A stretch of 42,196 bases of DNA from the NCBI RefSeq assembly GCF_024519155.1, contig NZ_JANIFJ010000012.1, positions 1 through 42,196 on the forward strand, given 5' to 3'. Numbering within the stretch: position 1 is the first letter of the stretch; each line of letters opens with the position of its first letter. The position numbers were made by a program, and so were the translations under genes. Below are positions 24,930 to 33,170 of the stretch, piece after piece. The DNA is from Mangrovibrevibacter kandeliae (GTDB lineage Bacteria; Pseudomonadota; Alphaproteobacteria; Rhizobiales; Rhizobiaceae). The notes under the pieces are model-generated. The model was not told the DNA's origin. It ran no database searches and worked only from the letters and a program-made list of their open reading frames with translations.

Positions 24930-25664
24930 CAGCAGCTTCGCCGCCAGGCACAGGCAGACGGTGACGAGCAGCGGGCGGATCAGCCGCACGCCGAGCCGCA
25001 TCGCCAGCATTGCGCCGAGCCGGGCGCCGAGGAACTGCGCGCCCCCCATCGCCAGGCCGAGCCTCCAGTCGATGACGCCGGAGACGGCGAAGACGGAAAA
25101 ACCGCCGATGTTGGAAGCGAAGTTGAGGAGCTTGGTGTGGGCCGTCGCCTTGAGCACGCCGTGCCCGGCGAGGGTGACGAAGGCGAGCATGAAGAAGGAT
25201 CCCGTGCCCGGCCCGAACAGCCCGTCATAAGCGCCGATCAGCGGCACGACGGTCAGCGCGAAGAGCCTCGGCGAAACGCGTCGCTCCGCGTCCCGGTCCG
25301 AAAGCCCCGGTTTGACCGCGAAATAGAGGGCGACAGCGACCAGGAGGTAGGGCAGCAGCCCTTCCAGCACCTCGACCGGCAGAACCATTGCGCCGAGCGC
25401 GCCGCCGACGGCGCCGAGACCGGAGAGAAGCGCGACGGGAAGCAGCCGCCGCAGGTCGACGTGCCCCTTCGAGGCGTAGGCGATGGAGGCCGAGCCCGAG
25501 CCGAACAGGCCCTGCAGCTTGTTGGTGCCGAGCGCCGTGAAGGGGTCGATGCCGCCGATCAGCATCGCCGGAATGGTGATCAGGCCGCCGCCCCCGGCGA
25601 TGGCGTCGACGAAGCCGGCGAACAGTGCGGCGCCGGTGATGAAGGCAAAGGTCGGGTCGAGCAT
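24921..25664 (-). CDS. TSUP family permease (TauE/SafE sulfite exporter-like)
   Basis: A 247-residue, strongly hydrophobic protein with about 7-8 membrane helices and the two family repeats: AGFVDAIAGGGGLITIPAML near the N-terminus and IGAYDGLFGPGTGSFFML in the middle. TSUP proteins export sulfite, sulfoacetate or related anions; some members in cobalamin clusters have been proposed as cobalt-related, but nothing here proves that. It is tail-to-tail with the PIN toxin. No good ribosome binding site is seen before ATG 25664. Confidence 0.88.
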   Translation of the reverse strand: MLDPTFAFITGAALFAGFVDAIAGGGGLITIPAMLIGGIDPFTALGTNKLQGLFGSGSASIAYASKGHVDLRRLLPVALLSGLGAVGGALGAMVLPVEVLEGLLPYLLVAVALYFAVKPGLSDRDAERRVSPRLFALTVVPLIGAYDGLFGPGTGSFFMLAFVTLAGHGVLKATAHTKLLNFASNIGGFSVFAVSGVIDWRLGLAMGGAQFLGARLGAMLAMRLGVRLIRPLLVTVCLCLAAKLLLA

Positions 25665-25941
25665 CGAGTCGGGTGTCTGCGGCAGCGGAGCTGGTCGCTT
25701 ACCCGGCAGGCCAGCGATTGGAAAGCCGGCAGACGATCCCGTGCGGCGCCTCGCGTTGACGCCGGCGACCGGCTGCTGTTTACGTCACTCGGACTGACGG
25801 TGCCCGTTCGGGCTCGCAAGTGATTCCGTGGCGGCCGACCCATGCCGGGGGCCAAGCCGGAAGCTGTCGGAACCGCATCGCGTCCCGTCCCGGGCCACGC
25901 GTCGCCTCCGGCGTCGGACGAAAGATGACGGAGAGGTCCCG

Positions 25942-27132
25942 ATGAAAGCCCTGATGCTCTGCGGCCATGGCAGCCGCGATGCCGGTGCCGTCGCCGAGTT
26001 CGCGGTGCTCGCCGACAAGCTGCGTGCCCGCCTGCCGGACTGGGCGGTCGAGCACGGCTATCTGGAGTTCGCCACGCCGATCATCCGGACCGGCCTCGAT
26101 GCGCTGCGCGAGCGCGGCGCGAACGAGATCCTGGCGGTCCCGGGCATGCTCTTCGCCGCCGGCCACGCGAAGAACGACATTCCCTCGGTGCTCAACACCT
26201 ATGCCAGCGCCAACGGCGTTGCCATCCGCTACGGCCGCGAGCTCGGCATCGACCCGAAGATGATCCGCGCCGCCGGCGAGCGCATCCTCGAGTGTCTGCG
26301 GGCCGACGGCTGGCGCGAGGGCGAGCCGCTGCACGACACGATGCTCGTCGTGGTCGGCCGGGGTGCCTCCGATCCAGACGCCAACTCCAACGTCGCCAAG
26401 GTGATGCGGATGCTCTGGGAGGGCCTCGGCTTCGGCTGGGGCGAGACGGCCTATTCGGGGGTCACCTTCCCGCTGGTCGAGCCGGGGCTCGAGCACGCGG
26501 CGCGGCTCGGCTACCGCCGGATCGTGGTGTTCCCGTATTTCCTGTTCACCGGCATCCTGGTGAACCGGATCTACGCGCAGGCCGACCTCGTCGCGGCGCG
26601 TCACCCCGAGATCGCCTTCCTCAAGGCCGGCTATCTCGACAGCCACCCGCTGGTGGTGGAGACCTTCGTCGACCGGATGGAGGAGATCCTCGCCGGGCAG
26701 AACCTGATGAACTGCCAGATGTGCAAGTACCGCGAGCAGGTGCTCGGCTTCGAAGCCGAGGTCGGGCTGCCGCAGGAGAGCCATCACCACCACGTCGAGG
26801 GCATCGGCGTCGGCGAAGCGGGCCATGATCACCATCATGACGAAGGCGTGCACGCCCATCGCCACGACGACGGGCATCATGATCATGCGCATGGCGGGCA
26901 TAGCGGGAATGCGCACGATCACGACCACCACGGCAGTGGCGACGGGCACCACCACCACCATGGTCACGGGCACGACCACGGCCCTCATGGTCATGGCCCG
27001 AGCGGCCATCACGATCATCCGCATGACCATGACCATGACCACGCGCACGGCCACGATCACGCCCACGGGCACCATCACCCTTACCCGCATGCCGACCATC
27101 CGCTCGGCCCTCGCTCGATGAGAGGCGCATGA
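25942..27132 (+). CDS. cbiX: Sirohydrochlorin cobaltochelatase CbiX (long form, His-rich tail)
   Basis: A 396-residue chelatase. Two CbiX domains occupy about residues 1-250, with the catalytic-type CGHGSRD at 7-13 and VVGRGASDPDANSN in the second half. MNCQMC at 256-261 matches the MxCxxC motif that binds an Fe-S cluster in long CbiX proteins. Residues 281-386 are extremely His-rich (about 46 His, mixed with Asp and Gly) and probably store or buffer cobalt or nickel. It would insert Co into sirohydrochlorin, the early-cobalt route, although this cluster also encodes CobN for late insertion. ATG 25942 has GGAGAGG upstream. It is first in a run of five plus-strand genes joined by 4-bp start/stop overlaps. 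Confidence 0.93.
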   Translation: MKALMLCGHGSRDAGAVAEFAVLADKLRARLPDWAVEHGYLEFATPIIRTGLDALRERGANEILAVPGMLFAAGHAKNDIPSVLNTYASANGVAIRYGRELGIDPKMIRAAGERILECLRADGWREGEPLHDTMLVVVGRGASDPDANSNVAKVMRMLWEGLGFGWGETAYSGVTFPLVEPGLEHAARLGYRRIVVFPYFLFTGILVNRIYAQADLVAARHPEIAFLKAGYLDSHPLVVETFVDRMEEILAGQNLMNCQMCKYREQVLGFEAEVGLPQESHHHHVEGIGVGEAGHDHHHDEGVHAHRHDDGHHDHAHGGHSGNAHDHDHHGSGDGHHHHHGHGHDHGPHGHGPSGHHDHPHDHDHDHAHGHDHAHGHHHPYPHADHPLGPRSMRGA

Positions 27133-28751
27133 CGCACCTGTTCGATTGCTACGCCGTCGTCGACTGGTCGGCGGCCAACAGCCCGACCACCGGCAAGGAC
27201 TCGATCTGGATCGCCTTTGCCGAGCGCACCGGCAACGAGACCCGTGTCCTCGGCACCACCAACCCGCCGACGCGCGCGGCGGCGATGCGGGTGCTCCGGC
27301 ACTTCCTCGCCAACGCGCTCGCCGACGGCAAGCGCGCCTTCGTCGGCTTCGACTTTCCGATGGGCTATCCGACCGGCGCGGCCGCAGCGATCGCCGGCAG
27401 CGCCGATTGGCGCGCGCTCTGGGCCTATTTCGCCGACGCCCTGCAGGACCGCGACGACAACTTCTCCAACCGCTTCGAGGTGACCGGGCGGATCAACCGC
27501 GAGAAGCTCGCCCACGCGCCGATGTTCTGGGGCCGGCCGATCCATCAGGAAATCCCGGGGCTTTCGGCGACCAAGCCCGACCCCTACCCGACGGCCTTCG
27601 CCGAGAGGCGCATCGCCGAGGCGCGCACCGGCAAGGCACAGCCGGTCTGGAAGCTGAACTTCACCGGCAGCGTCGGCAGCCAGGCGATCACCGGCATCGC
27701 CCGGCTCGAAGCCCTGCGGCAGGATCCCGATATCGGCGAGGCGATCGCCGTGTGGCCCTTCGACACCCGCTTCGCCGAGGACCTGTCGGCACCCGTCGTG
27801 CTGGCGGAGATCTATCCGGGCCTCGTCCCGGTCGCGACCGGCGACAAGAGCTGCCTCGACGAGGCGCAGGTCGAGACGCTGGCGACGATCTTCGCGCAGT
27901 TCGACGCCGAGGGGCGCTTCGTCGACCTCTTCGGCGCGCCGACCGACCTCTCCGATGCCGAGCGCGCGGCCGTGGTCGCCGAGGAGGGCTGGATCCTCGG
28001 GCTCGGTCATCGGCTGGTGGACGCGCCGGCGGCCGCGGGCGCCGCCGATCCGGTGGCCGCGGCGGCTGGTGGCGGGCGACTGTCCTACATCCGCGACCCC
28101 CAGGCAATTTACGCCGAGAGCTTCCGGCTGATCCGCGAGGAGACGGACCTCACCGCGTTGCCCGAAACTGCGCACGAGCTGGCGATCCGGCTCGTCCATG
28201 CCTGCGGCATGCCCGACATCCTCGCCGATCTCGCGCTGTCCGAGGACGCGATCGAGGCGGGCCGGCAGGCGCTCGACGCAGGCGCGCCGATCCTCTGCGA
28301 TTCTGAGATGGTCGCGCACGGGATCATCGCCGCCAACCTGCCGCACCAGAACAAGGTCGTCTGCCGTCTCGCCGATCCGCGCACGCGCAAGATCGCCGAG
28401 CGCGAGGGCACCACCCGCTCGGCCGCGCAGGTCGATCTGTGGGGCGATCTCCTCGGCGGCGCGATCGTGGCGATCGGCAACGCGCCGACCGCCTTGTTCC
28501 ACCTGCTCGAACGGCTCGAGGAGGGCGCGCCGAAGCCGGCCGTCATTCTCGGCTTCCCCGTCGGCTTCGTCGGCGCGGCCGAATCGAAGGCCGAGCTGGT
28601 GCGCGAATCCTACGGCGTGCCCTTCGTCACCCTCGGGGGCCGACGTGGCGGCAGCGCCATGGCGGCCGCGGCCGTCAACGCGCTCGCGGCGGGGCTCGCC
28701 CCGGCAGGCGCCAAGCCGGCCGGCGAGGGCGGTGCGCCGGGCTCGGAATGA
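27129..28751 (+). CDS. cobH: Precorrin-8X methylmutase with an extra N-terminal domain (540 aa fusion)
   Basis: The C-terminal ~220 residues (from about 318, YIRDPQAIYAESFRLI) are CobH/CbiC, which moves the methyl group from C11 to C12 of precorrin-8X to give hydrogenobyrinate. The catalytic His is in IRLVHACGMPD, and further signatures are ILCDSEMVAHGI and GFPVGFVGAAESK. The first ~310 residues are a separate domain with VVDWSAANSP, FVGFDFPMGYPTG and WPFDTRFAED. This weakly recalls DUF429-like RNase-H-fold proteins, but I do not assign it firmly. A stretch of Ala/Gly (residues ~300-316) links the two. Start ATG 27129 overlaps the cbiX stop (ATGA), with GAGAGG upstream. Free-standing CobH is about 210 residues, so this is a true fusion. 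Confidence 0.9.
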   Translation: MTHLFDCYAVVDWSAANSPTTGKDSIWIAFAERTGNETRVLGTTNPPTRAAAMRVLRHFLANALADGKRAFVGFDFPMGYPTGAAAAIAGSADWRALWAYFADALQDRDDNFSNRFEVTGRINREKLAHAPMFWGRPIHQEIPGLSATKPDPYPTAFAERRIAEARTGKAQPVWKLNFTGSVGSQAITGIARLEALRQDPDIGEAIAVWPFDTRFAEDLSAPVVLAEIYPGLVPVATGDKSCLDEAQVETLATIFAQFDAEGRFVDLFGAPTDLSDAERAAVVAEEGWILGLGHRLVDAPAAAGAADPVAAAAGGGRLSYIRDPQAIYAESFRLIREETDLTALPETAHELAIRLVHACGMPDILADLALSEDAIEAGRQALDAGAPILCDSEMVAHGIIAANLPHQNKVVCRLADPRTRKIAEREGTTRSAAQVDLWGDLLGGAIVAIGNAPTALFHLLERLEEGAPKPAVILGFPVGFVGAAESKAELVRESYGVPFVTLGGRRGGSAMAAAAVNALAAGLAPAGAKPAGEGGAPGSE

Positions 28752-29959
28752 GCGCCTGGCTGACGGTGATCGGCATCGGCGACGGCGGGCTCGACACGCT
28801 GACGCCGGACGCGCGGCGTCACCTCGATGCGGCCCGGACCGTCTTCGGCGGCGAGCGGCATCTGTCGATGCTGATGGACACGCACCACGAACGGATCGCC
28901 TGGCGCTCCCCGCTCTCCGACAGCTTGGCCGAGCTCGATGCGCGGCGTGGTGAGGCGGTCGCGGTGCTGGCGAGCGGCGATCCGCTCTGGTTCGGCATCG
29001 GCGCCACGCTGGCGCGGCGCTACGGCTTGGACGCCCTCAAGGTGATCCCGAGCCCGTCGGCGTTTTCGCTCGCGGCCGCGCGCCTCGGCTGGCCGCTGCA
29101 GGACGTCGCCTGCCTCAGCGCCCACGGCCGTCCGATCGAAAATGTCGTCCGTGCGCTGCATCCCGGGGCCAGGCTTCTGGTGCTGACCGAGGACGCCGAC
29201 GGGCCGGCGGCGATCGCCGCGCTGCTGACCGCTCGCGGCTATGGCGAGAGTCGCCTGACCGTGCTGGAGCATCTCGGCGGCGCCGCCGAGCGAGTTCGGA
29301 CGGCGCCGGCGTCGAGTTGCGACATCCCGGACGCCGCCGACCTCAATCTCGTCGCGGTCGAGTGCCGGGCCGATCCCGGTACGCAGCCTTATTCCCCGGC
29401 CGCCGGCCTGCCGGACGAGGCCTTCGTCCATGACGGCAAGATGACCAAGCGCGTGCTGCGCACGGCGGCGATCGCGGCCCTCGCGCCGCAGCCCGGCGAG
29501 GTCCTGTGGGACGTCGGCGCCGGCTGCGGCTCCATTGCGGTGGAGTGGTGCCGCGCGGTGCCGGGCGGGCGGGCGCTGGCGATCGAGCCCGTCGCGGCGC
29601 GTCGAGACATGATCGCGGCCAATGCCGACCGCTTCTGTCCGGGTTCGGTCACCGTCGTCGAAGGCGTGGCGCCGGCCGCCTATGCCGGATTGGCTCGGCC
29701 GGACGGCGTCTTCGTCGGCGGCGGCCTGACCGATGGCGTCTTCGACGGCGCATGGGAGGCGCTGCGGCCGGGCGGCCGGATGGTGGCGCACGCGGTGACG
29801 CTGGAGTCGGAGGCGATCCTTCTTGGGCTGCATCGCCGCCTCGGCGGTGAGCTGCTGCGCATTTCGCTCGAGCAGGCGAGCCCGGTTGGCCCCTATCGCG
29901 GCTGGCGGCCGGCAATGCCCGTGCTGCACTGGCACCTGACGAAGCCGGAGGCGGCATGA
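28748..29959 (+). CDS. cobL: Precorrin-6Y C5,15-methyltransferase (decarboxylating), CbiE-CbiT fusion
   Basis: A 403-residue bifunctional SAM methyltransferase. The N-terminal tetrapyrrole-methylase half (CbiE, to about 210) has VIGIGDGGLDTL and LASGDPLWFGIG. The C-terminal Rossmann half (CbiT) has WDVGAGCGSIAVEW near 254-267. Together they methylate C5 and C15 and decarboxylate the C12 acetate side chain of precorrin-6Y (precorrin-6B). It starts at ATG 28748, overlapping the cobH stop (ATGA). Fully standard in length and motifs. Confidence 0.95.
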   Translation: MSAWLTVIGIGDGGLDTLTPDARRHLDAARTVFGGERHLSMLMDTHHERIAWRSPLSDSLAELDARRGEAVAVLASGDPLWFGIGATLARRYGLDALKVIPSPSAFSLAAARLGWPLQDVACLSAHGRPIENVVRALHPGARLLVLTEDADGPAAIAALLTARGYGESRLTVLEHLGGAAERVRTAPASSCDIPDAADLNLVAVECRADPGTQPYSPAAGLPDEAFVHDGKMTKRVLRTAAIAALAPQPGEVLWDVGAGCGSIAVEWCRAVPGGRALAIEPVAARRDMIAANADRFCPGSVTVVEGVAPAAYAGLARPDGVFVGGGLTDGVFDGAWEALRPGGRMVAHAVTLESEAILLGLHRRLGGELLRISLEQASPVGPYRGWRPAMPVLHWHLTKPEAA

Positions 29960-30687
29960 CGGGCACGCTCTACGGCCTCGGGCTCGGACCGGGTGACCCC
30001 GAACTCCTGACCGTGAAGGCACTGCGTATCCTGCGCGGCGTGCCGGTCGTCGCCTATCCCGCACCGGACACCGGCCCGAGCTTCGCCCGCTCGATCGTCG
30101 CCGGCCATCTGGCCCGGTCGCAGGTCGAGCTGCCGATCGTCGTGCCGATGCGGGTCGAGACGCAGCCGGCGCAGGCGGTCTACGACCGGGCGGCGGAGGC
30201 GATCGCCGGACATCTGTCGGCGGGCCGCGACGTCGGTCTGCTTTGCGAGGGCGATCCCTTCTTCTACGGCTCCTTCATGTATCTGTTCGAGCGTCTCGCC
30301 GATCGGTTTGCGACCGAGATCATCCCCGGCATCGCCTCGGTGCATGCTGCAAGCGCGGCGGCCCGGCGACCGCTCGCCAGCCGCAACGCATGCGTCGCCA
30401 TCCTCCCCGCGCCGCTCGAGGACGAGGTCCTCCGGGTTCGCATCGCGGCGGCCGACAGCTTTGCGATCATCAAGCTCGGCCGGCATTACCCGCGCATCCG
30501 GGCGCTGCTCGACGAGCTCGACCTGACTGCGCACTGCACCTACTGCGAGCGGGTGGGTCTCGCCAGCGAACGCGTCCTCCCGCTCGCCGAGGTGACCGGT
30601 GCTGTCCCCTATTTCTCGCTGATCCTCGGCGGTGAAGGCACGTCCGGCGGCACAGTCCGGACGGCATCGCCGGAGGAGGCGTCGTGA
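29956..30687 (+). CDS. cobI: Precorrin-2 C20-methyltransferase
   Basis: A 243-residue tetrapyrrole methylase that converts precorrin-2 to precorrin-3A with SAM. N-terminal LYGLGLGPGDPELLTVKA, LLCEGDPFFYGSFMYL and EIIPGIASVHAASAA are CobI/CbiL signatures. ATG 29956 overlaps the cobL stop (ATGA) and has GGAGG 5 bp upstream. Downstream it overlaps the cbiG-cobJ start (GTGA). Confidence 0.95.
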   Translation: MTGTLYGLGLGPGDPELLTVKALRILRGVPVVAYPAPDTGPSFARSIVAGHLARSQVELPIVVPMRVETQPAQAVYDRAAEAIAGHLSAGRDVGLLCEGDPFFYGSFMYLFERLADRFATEIIPGIASVHAASAAARRPLASRNACVAILPAPLEDEVLRVRIAAADSFAIIKLGRHYPRIRALLDELDLTAHCTYCERVGLASERVLPLAEVTGAVPYFSLILGGEGTSGGTVRTASPEEAS

Positions 30688-32480
30688 AGCCCGCGGTCGT
30701 CATCCTGTCGGCTGGGTCGCTTCCGATCGCCCACCGCATCGCCACGGCCTGCGGCGGCGAGGTCCATGGCGCGGCCCGCCGCGTCGAGGGCGTCGCGGTG
30801 TCGTTCGTGGACGCCGCCTCTCATCTGCGCGGGCTGTTCCGCGAGGGCCGGCCGATCGTGGCCGTCATGGCGGCCGGGGCGGTGATCCGCATTCTCGCGC
30901 CGCTCCTCGCCGACAAGACGGCCGAGCCGCCGGTGCTCGCCATCGCGGACGACGGCTCGGTCGTCGTGCCGCTGCTCGGCGGCCATCACGGCGCCAACGA
31001 TCTGGCGCGCGAGATCGCCGAAGCACTTCAAGGCTTTGCCGCGGTGACCACCGCCGGCGACCTGCGCTTCGGCGTCGCGCTCGACGCGCCGCCATCGGGC
31101 TGGCGGCTGGAGAATCCGCAGGACGCCAAGCGTGTCATGGCCGAGCTCGTCGCCGGCGGCACGGCCCGGCTGACGGGGGAGGCGCCCTTCCTGACGTCCG
31201 CGAGCCTGCCGCTTGCGGCCGACGGCACCATTCGGCTGACGGTGAGCGAGACCGCGCGGCAGCCTGACCCAAACGAGCTTCTGTACCGTCCCCAGACCTT
31301 GGCGCTTGGGCTCGGCGCCGAACGGGGCGCGCCGTCGGGGGCAGCGATCGCGCTCGCCGAGGCCGTCCTCGCCGAGGCCGGCGTCAGCCCGCTGTCGCTC
31401 GCCGGCGTCTTTTCGCTCGACCTGAAGGCCGACGAGCCGGCGCTGCACGCCGTCGCCGCCCGCTTCGACGTGCCGGCCCGTGTCTTCGACGCGGCGACGC
31501 TGGAGCGCGAGGCCCCGCGCCTCCAGAACCCATCCGACATCGTCTTCGCCGAGACCGGCTGCCACGGCGTCGCCGAGGGCGCGGCGCTCGCCGCCGTCGG
31601 CCCGGAGGGCGACCTGCTCCTGCCGAAGCGCAAGGGGCACCGGGTCACCGCCGCGCTTGCCCGCGCGCCCCGGCCGATCGAGGCGGTTTCCGTTGGCCGC
31701 GCACGGGGCACTCTGTTCGTCGTCGGCATCGGACCCGGCCAGCCGGCCTGGCGCTCGCCGGAGGTCAGCCGGATGGTCGAGGCGGTGAGCGATCTCGTTG
31801 GCTATTCGCTCTATCTCGAACTCCTCGGCCCGCTCGCCGACGGTAAGGCGCGCCACGACTTCGACCTCGGCGCCGAGGAGCTGCGCGTGCGTCATGCCAT
31901 GCGGCTCGCGGGGGAGGGCCGGACGGTCGCGCTCGTCTGCTCGGGCGACGCCGGCATCTACGCCATGGCGACGCTGGTCTTCGAGCTCCTGGAGCGCGGT
32001 GACATGCCGGACGGCGCGCGGCGCATCGAGATCGCGGTGGCGCCCGGCATCTCCGCGCTCCAGGCAGCGGCGGCTCGGGCCGGCGCACCGCTCGGCCACG
32101 ACTTCTGCACCATCTCGCTCTCCGATCTCCTGACCCCGTGGGAGGACATCCAGCGGCGCGTGCGGGCGGCGGCGGAGGCCGACTTCGTCATCGCCTTCTA
32201 CAATCCGGTGTCGAAGAAGCGGCGCACCCAGCTCGCCTTTGCCCGCGACGTGCTCCTGCAGCACCGCCCGGCGGCGACGCCGGTGGTGCTCGCCACCAAT
32301 CTCGGGCGCGCGGGCGAGCGGGTGCGCATCGTGCCGCTCGCCGAACTCGACGTCGACGAAGTCGACATGCTGACGGTGGTGATCGTCGGGTCGTCCCAGA
32401 CGCGGGTGGTCGCGACCGGCGACGGGAGGCGCTGGGCCTACACGCCGCGCGGCTATGCGGGGAAGAGTGAGGTCGGCTAG
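30684..32480 (+). CDS. cobJ: CbiG/CobE - precorrin-3B C17-methyltransferase (CobJ) fusion (598 aa)
   Basis: The N-terminal ~340 residues are CbiG-like: the CbiG N-domain with VMAAGAVIRILAPLLADK and VVPLLGGHHGAN, then a CobE/CbiG-C domain from about 201 (LALGLGAERG, FSLDLKADEPAL). The C-terminal part from about residue 342 (LFVVGIGPGQPAW) is the CobJ tetrapyrrole methylase with CSGDAGIYAMA, ISLSDLLTPW and FYNPVSKKR. CobJ methylates C17 with ring contraction. The CbiG part may open the delta-lactone or, via its CobE-like end, help as in the aerobic pathway. GTG 30684 overlaps the cobI stop, with GGAGGAGG upstream. The first toxin gene follows after 35 bp. Confidence 0.93.
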   Translation: MKPAVVILSAGSLPIAHRIATACGGEVHGAARRVEGVAVSFVDAASHLRGLFREGRPIVAVMAAGAVIRILAPLLADKTAEPPVLAIADDGSVVVPLLGGHHGANDLAREIAEALQGFAAVTTAGDLRFGVALDAPPSGWRLENPQDAKRVMAELVAGGTARLTGEAPFLTSASLPLAADGTIRLTVSETARQPDPNELLYRPQTLALGLGAERGAPSGAAIALAEAVLAEAGVSPLSLAGVFSLDLKADEPALHAVAARFDVPARVFDAATLEREAPRLQNPSDIVFAETGCHGVAEGAALAAVGPEGDLLLPKRKGHRVTAALARAPRPIEAVSVGRARGTLFVVGIGPGQPAWRSPEVSRMVEAVSDLVGYSLYLELLGPLADGKARHDFDLGAEELRVRHAMRLAGEGRTVALVCSGDAGIYAMATLVFELLERGDMPDGARRIEIAVAPGISALQAAAARAGAPLGHDFCTISLSDLLTPWEDIQRRVRAAAEADFVIAFYNPVSKKRRTQLAFARDVLLQHRPAATPVVLATNLGRAGERVRIVPLAELDVDEVDMLTVVIVGSSQTRVVATGDGRRWAYTPRGYAGKSEVG

Positions 32481-32515
32481 ATTGGTGATAAGGTTTTTCG
32501 TGCGCGGGTGGTCCG

Positions 32516-32803
32516 ATGCGGGCGAGGTTGCTTTTCGATACGAAAGAGAACCTAGCTGATGGACTGATCATGCAGATTCGGGTCTGGCAGCTGCCGGAGC
32601 CCACGCCCGAGCGACCGCACGCGTTGAAGTATTCGCTGTTCTACGGTCGATCGGGTGAGCGCATCATCGGTTACGACAACGAACGGGGCAAAGGCGACCA
32701 CCGGCACTATCGGGACCGGGAAGAGCCCTATGTCTTCGTCGGGATCGCCGAGTTGATCCGCGACTTTCGTCGCGATGTGATGAAGGAGATTGGCCGTGAC
32801 TGA
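32516..32803 (+). CDS. TumE-family toxin (DUF6516)
   Basis: A 95-residue protein with the hallmarks of the TumE/DUF6516 toxin family: an N-terminal strand pair (RLLFDTKENLADGLIMQIRV), KYSLFYGRSGERIIGYDNER, GKGDHRH and EEPYVF. Such proteins pair with a HTH-type TumA antitoxin; the molecular target is not known to me. It begins 35 bp after the cbiG-cobJ stop in the same direction and overlaps the antitoxin gene by 8 bp. Toxin-first order matches the family. Composition is less GC-rich than the cob genes, suggesting a later insertion into the operon. Confidence 0.85.
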   Translation: MRARLLFDTKENLADGLIMQIRVWQLPEPTPERPHALKYSLFYGRSGERIIGYDNERGKGDHRHYRDREEPYVFVGIAELIRDFRRDVMKEIGRD

Positions 32804-33158
32804 AGTCATTCTTCACGTGTCGGGTGTCGATGCCTTCTTCGACCACGCGATGGCCGCCGCTCGGCGCATCGACGCGGGCGACTACACGCCGAACACGCCT
32901 CGCGTCGGCTTTCCGTCGATCGAGCATCTGTGGGCCTACATGACCCCGGAGCGCTGGAGCCTGCTGCGGTTCCTGCAGGAGCACGGACCGACCGGCGTCG
33001 CCGCGCTGGGCGATGCCATCGGCCGGGACGTTGGCGCCGTTGAGGAGGATCTCGGCAAGCTCGAGGAGATCGGCCTCGTCGATCCGCAGCCGGACGGGTC
33101 CGTCCTCGTGCCCTGGTCCAGGATCACCGTCGAGGCCTCCCTCGCAATCGCCGCCTGA
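32796..33158 (+). CDS. TumA-family antitoxin (HTH, MarR-like)
   Basis: A 120-residue partner of the preceding toxin. A winged-helix-like segment is visible in MTPERWSLLRFLQEHGPTG, VAALGDAIGRDVGAVEEDLG and KLEEIGLVDP, resembling MarR-type DNA-binding antitoxins. GTG 32796 is chosen because AAGGAG stands 7 bp upstream; a TTG at 32790 would leave only one base of spacing. cobM begins 12 bp after the stop, so the pair is locked between cbiG-cobJ and cobM on one probable transcript. It could repress an internal promoter. Confidence 0.82.
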   Translation: MTEVILHVSGVDAFFDHAMAAARRIDAGDYTPNTPRVGFPSIEHLWAYMTPERWSLLRFLQEHGPTGVAALGDAIGRDVGAVEEDLGKLEEIGLVDPQPDGSVLVPWSRITVEASLAIAA

Positions 33159-33170
33159 GTCTCGACCCGC

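Noticed and set aside
25665-25941. Possible second cobalamin riboswitch before cbiX (GACGGTGCCCG and AAGCCGGAAG looked suggestive).
   Set aside because: The B12 box, GCCACTG and GGGAA landmarks are missing, in contrast with the clear riboswitch at 21115-21319. Nothing else convincing is seen in this 277-bp gap.
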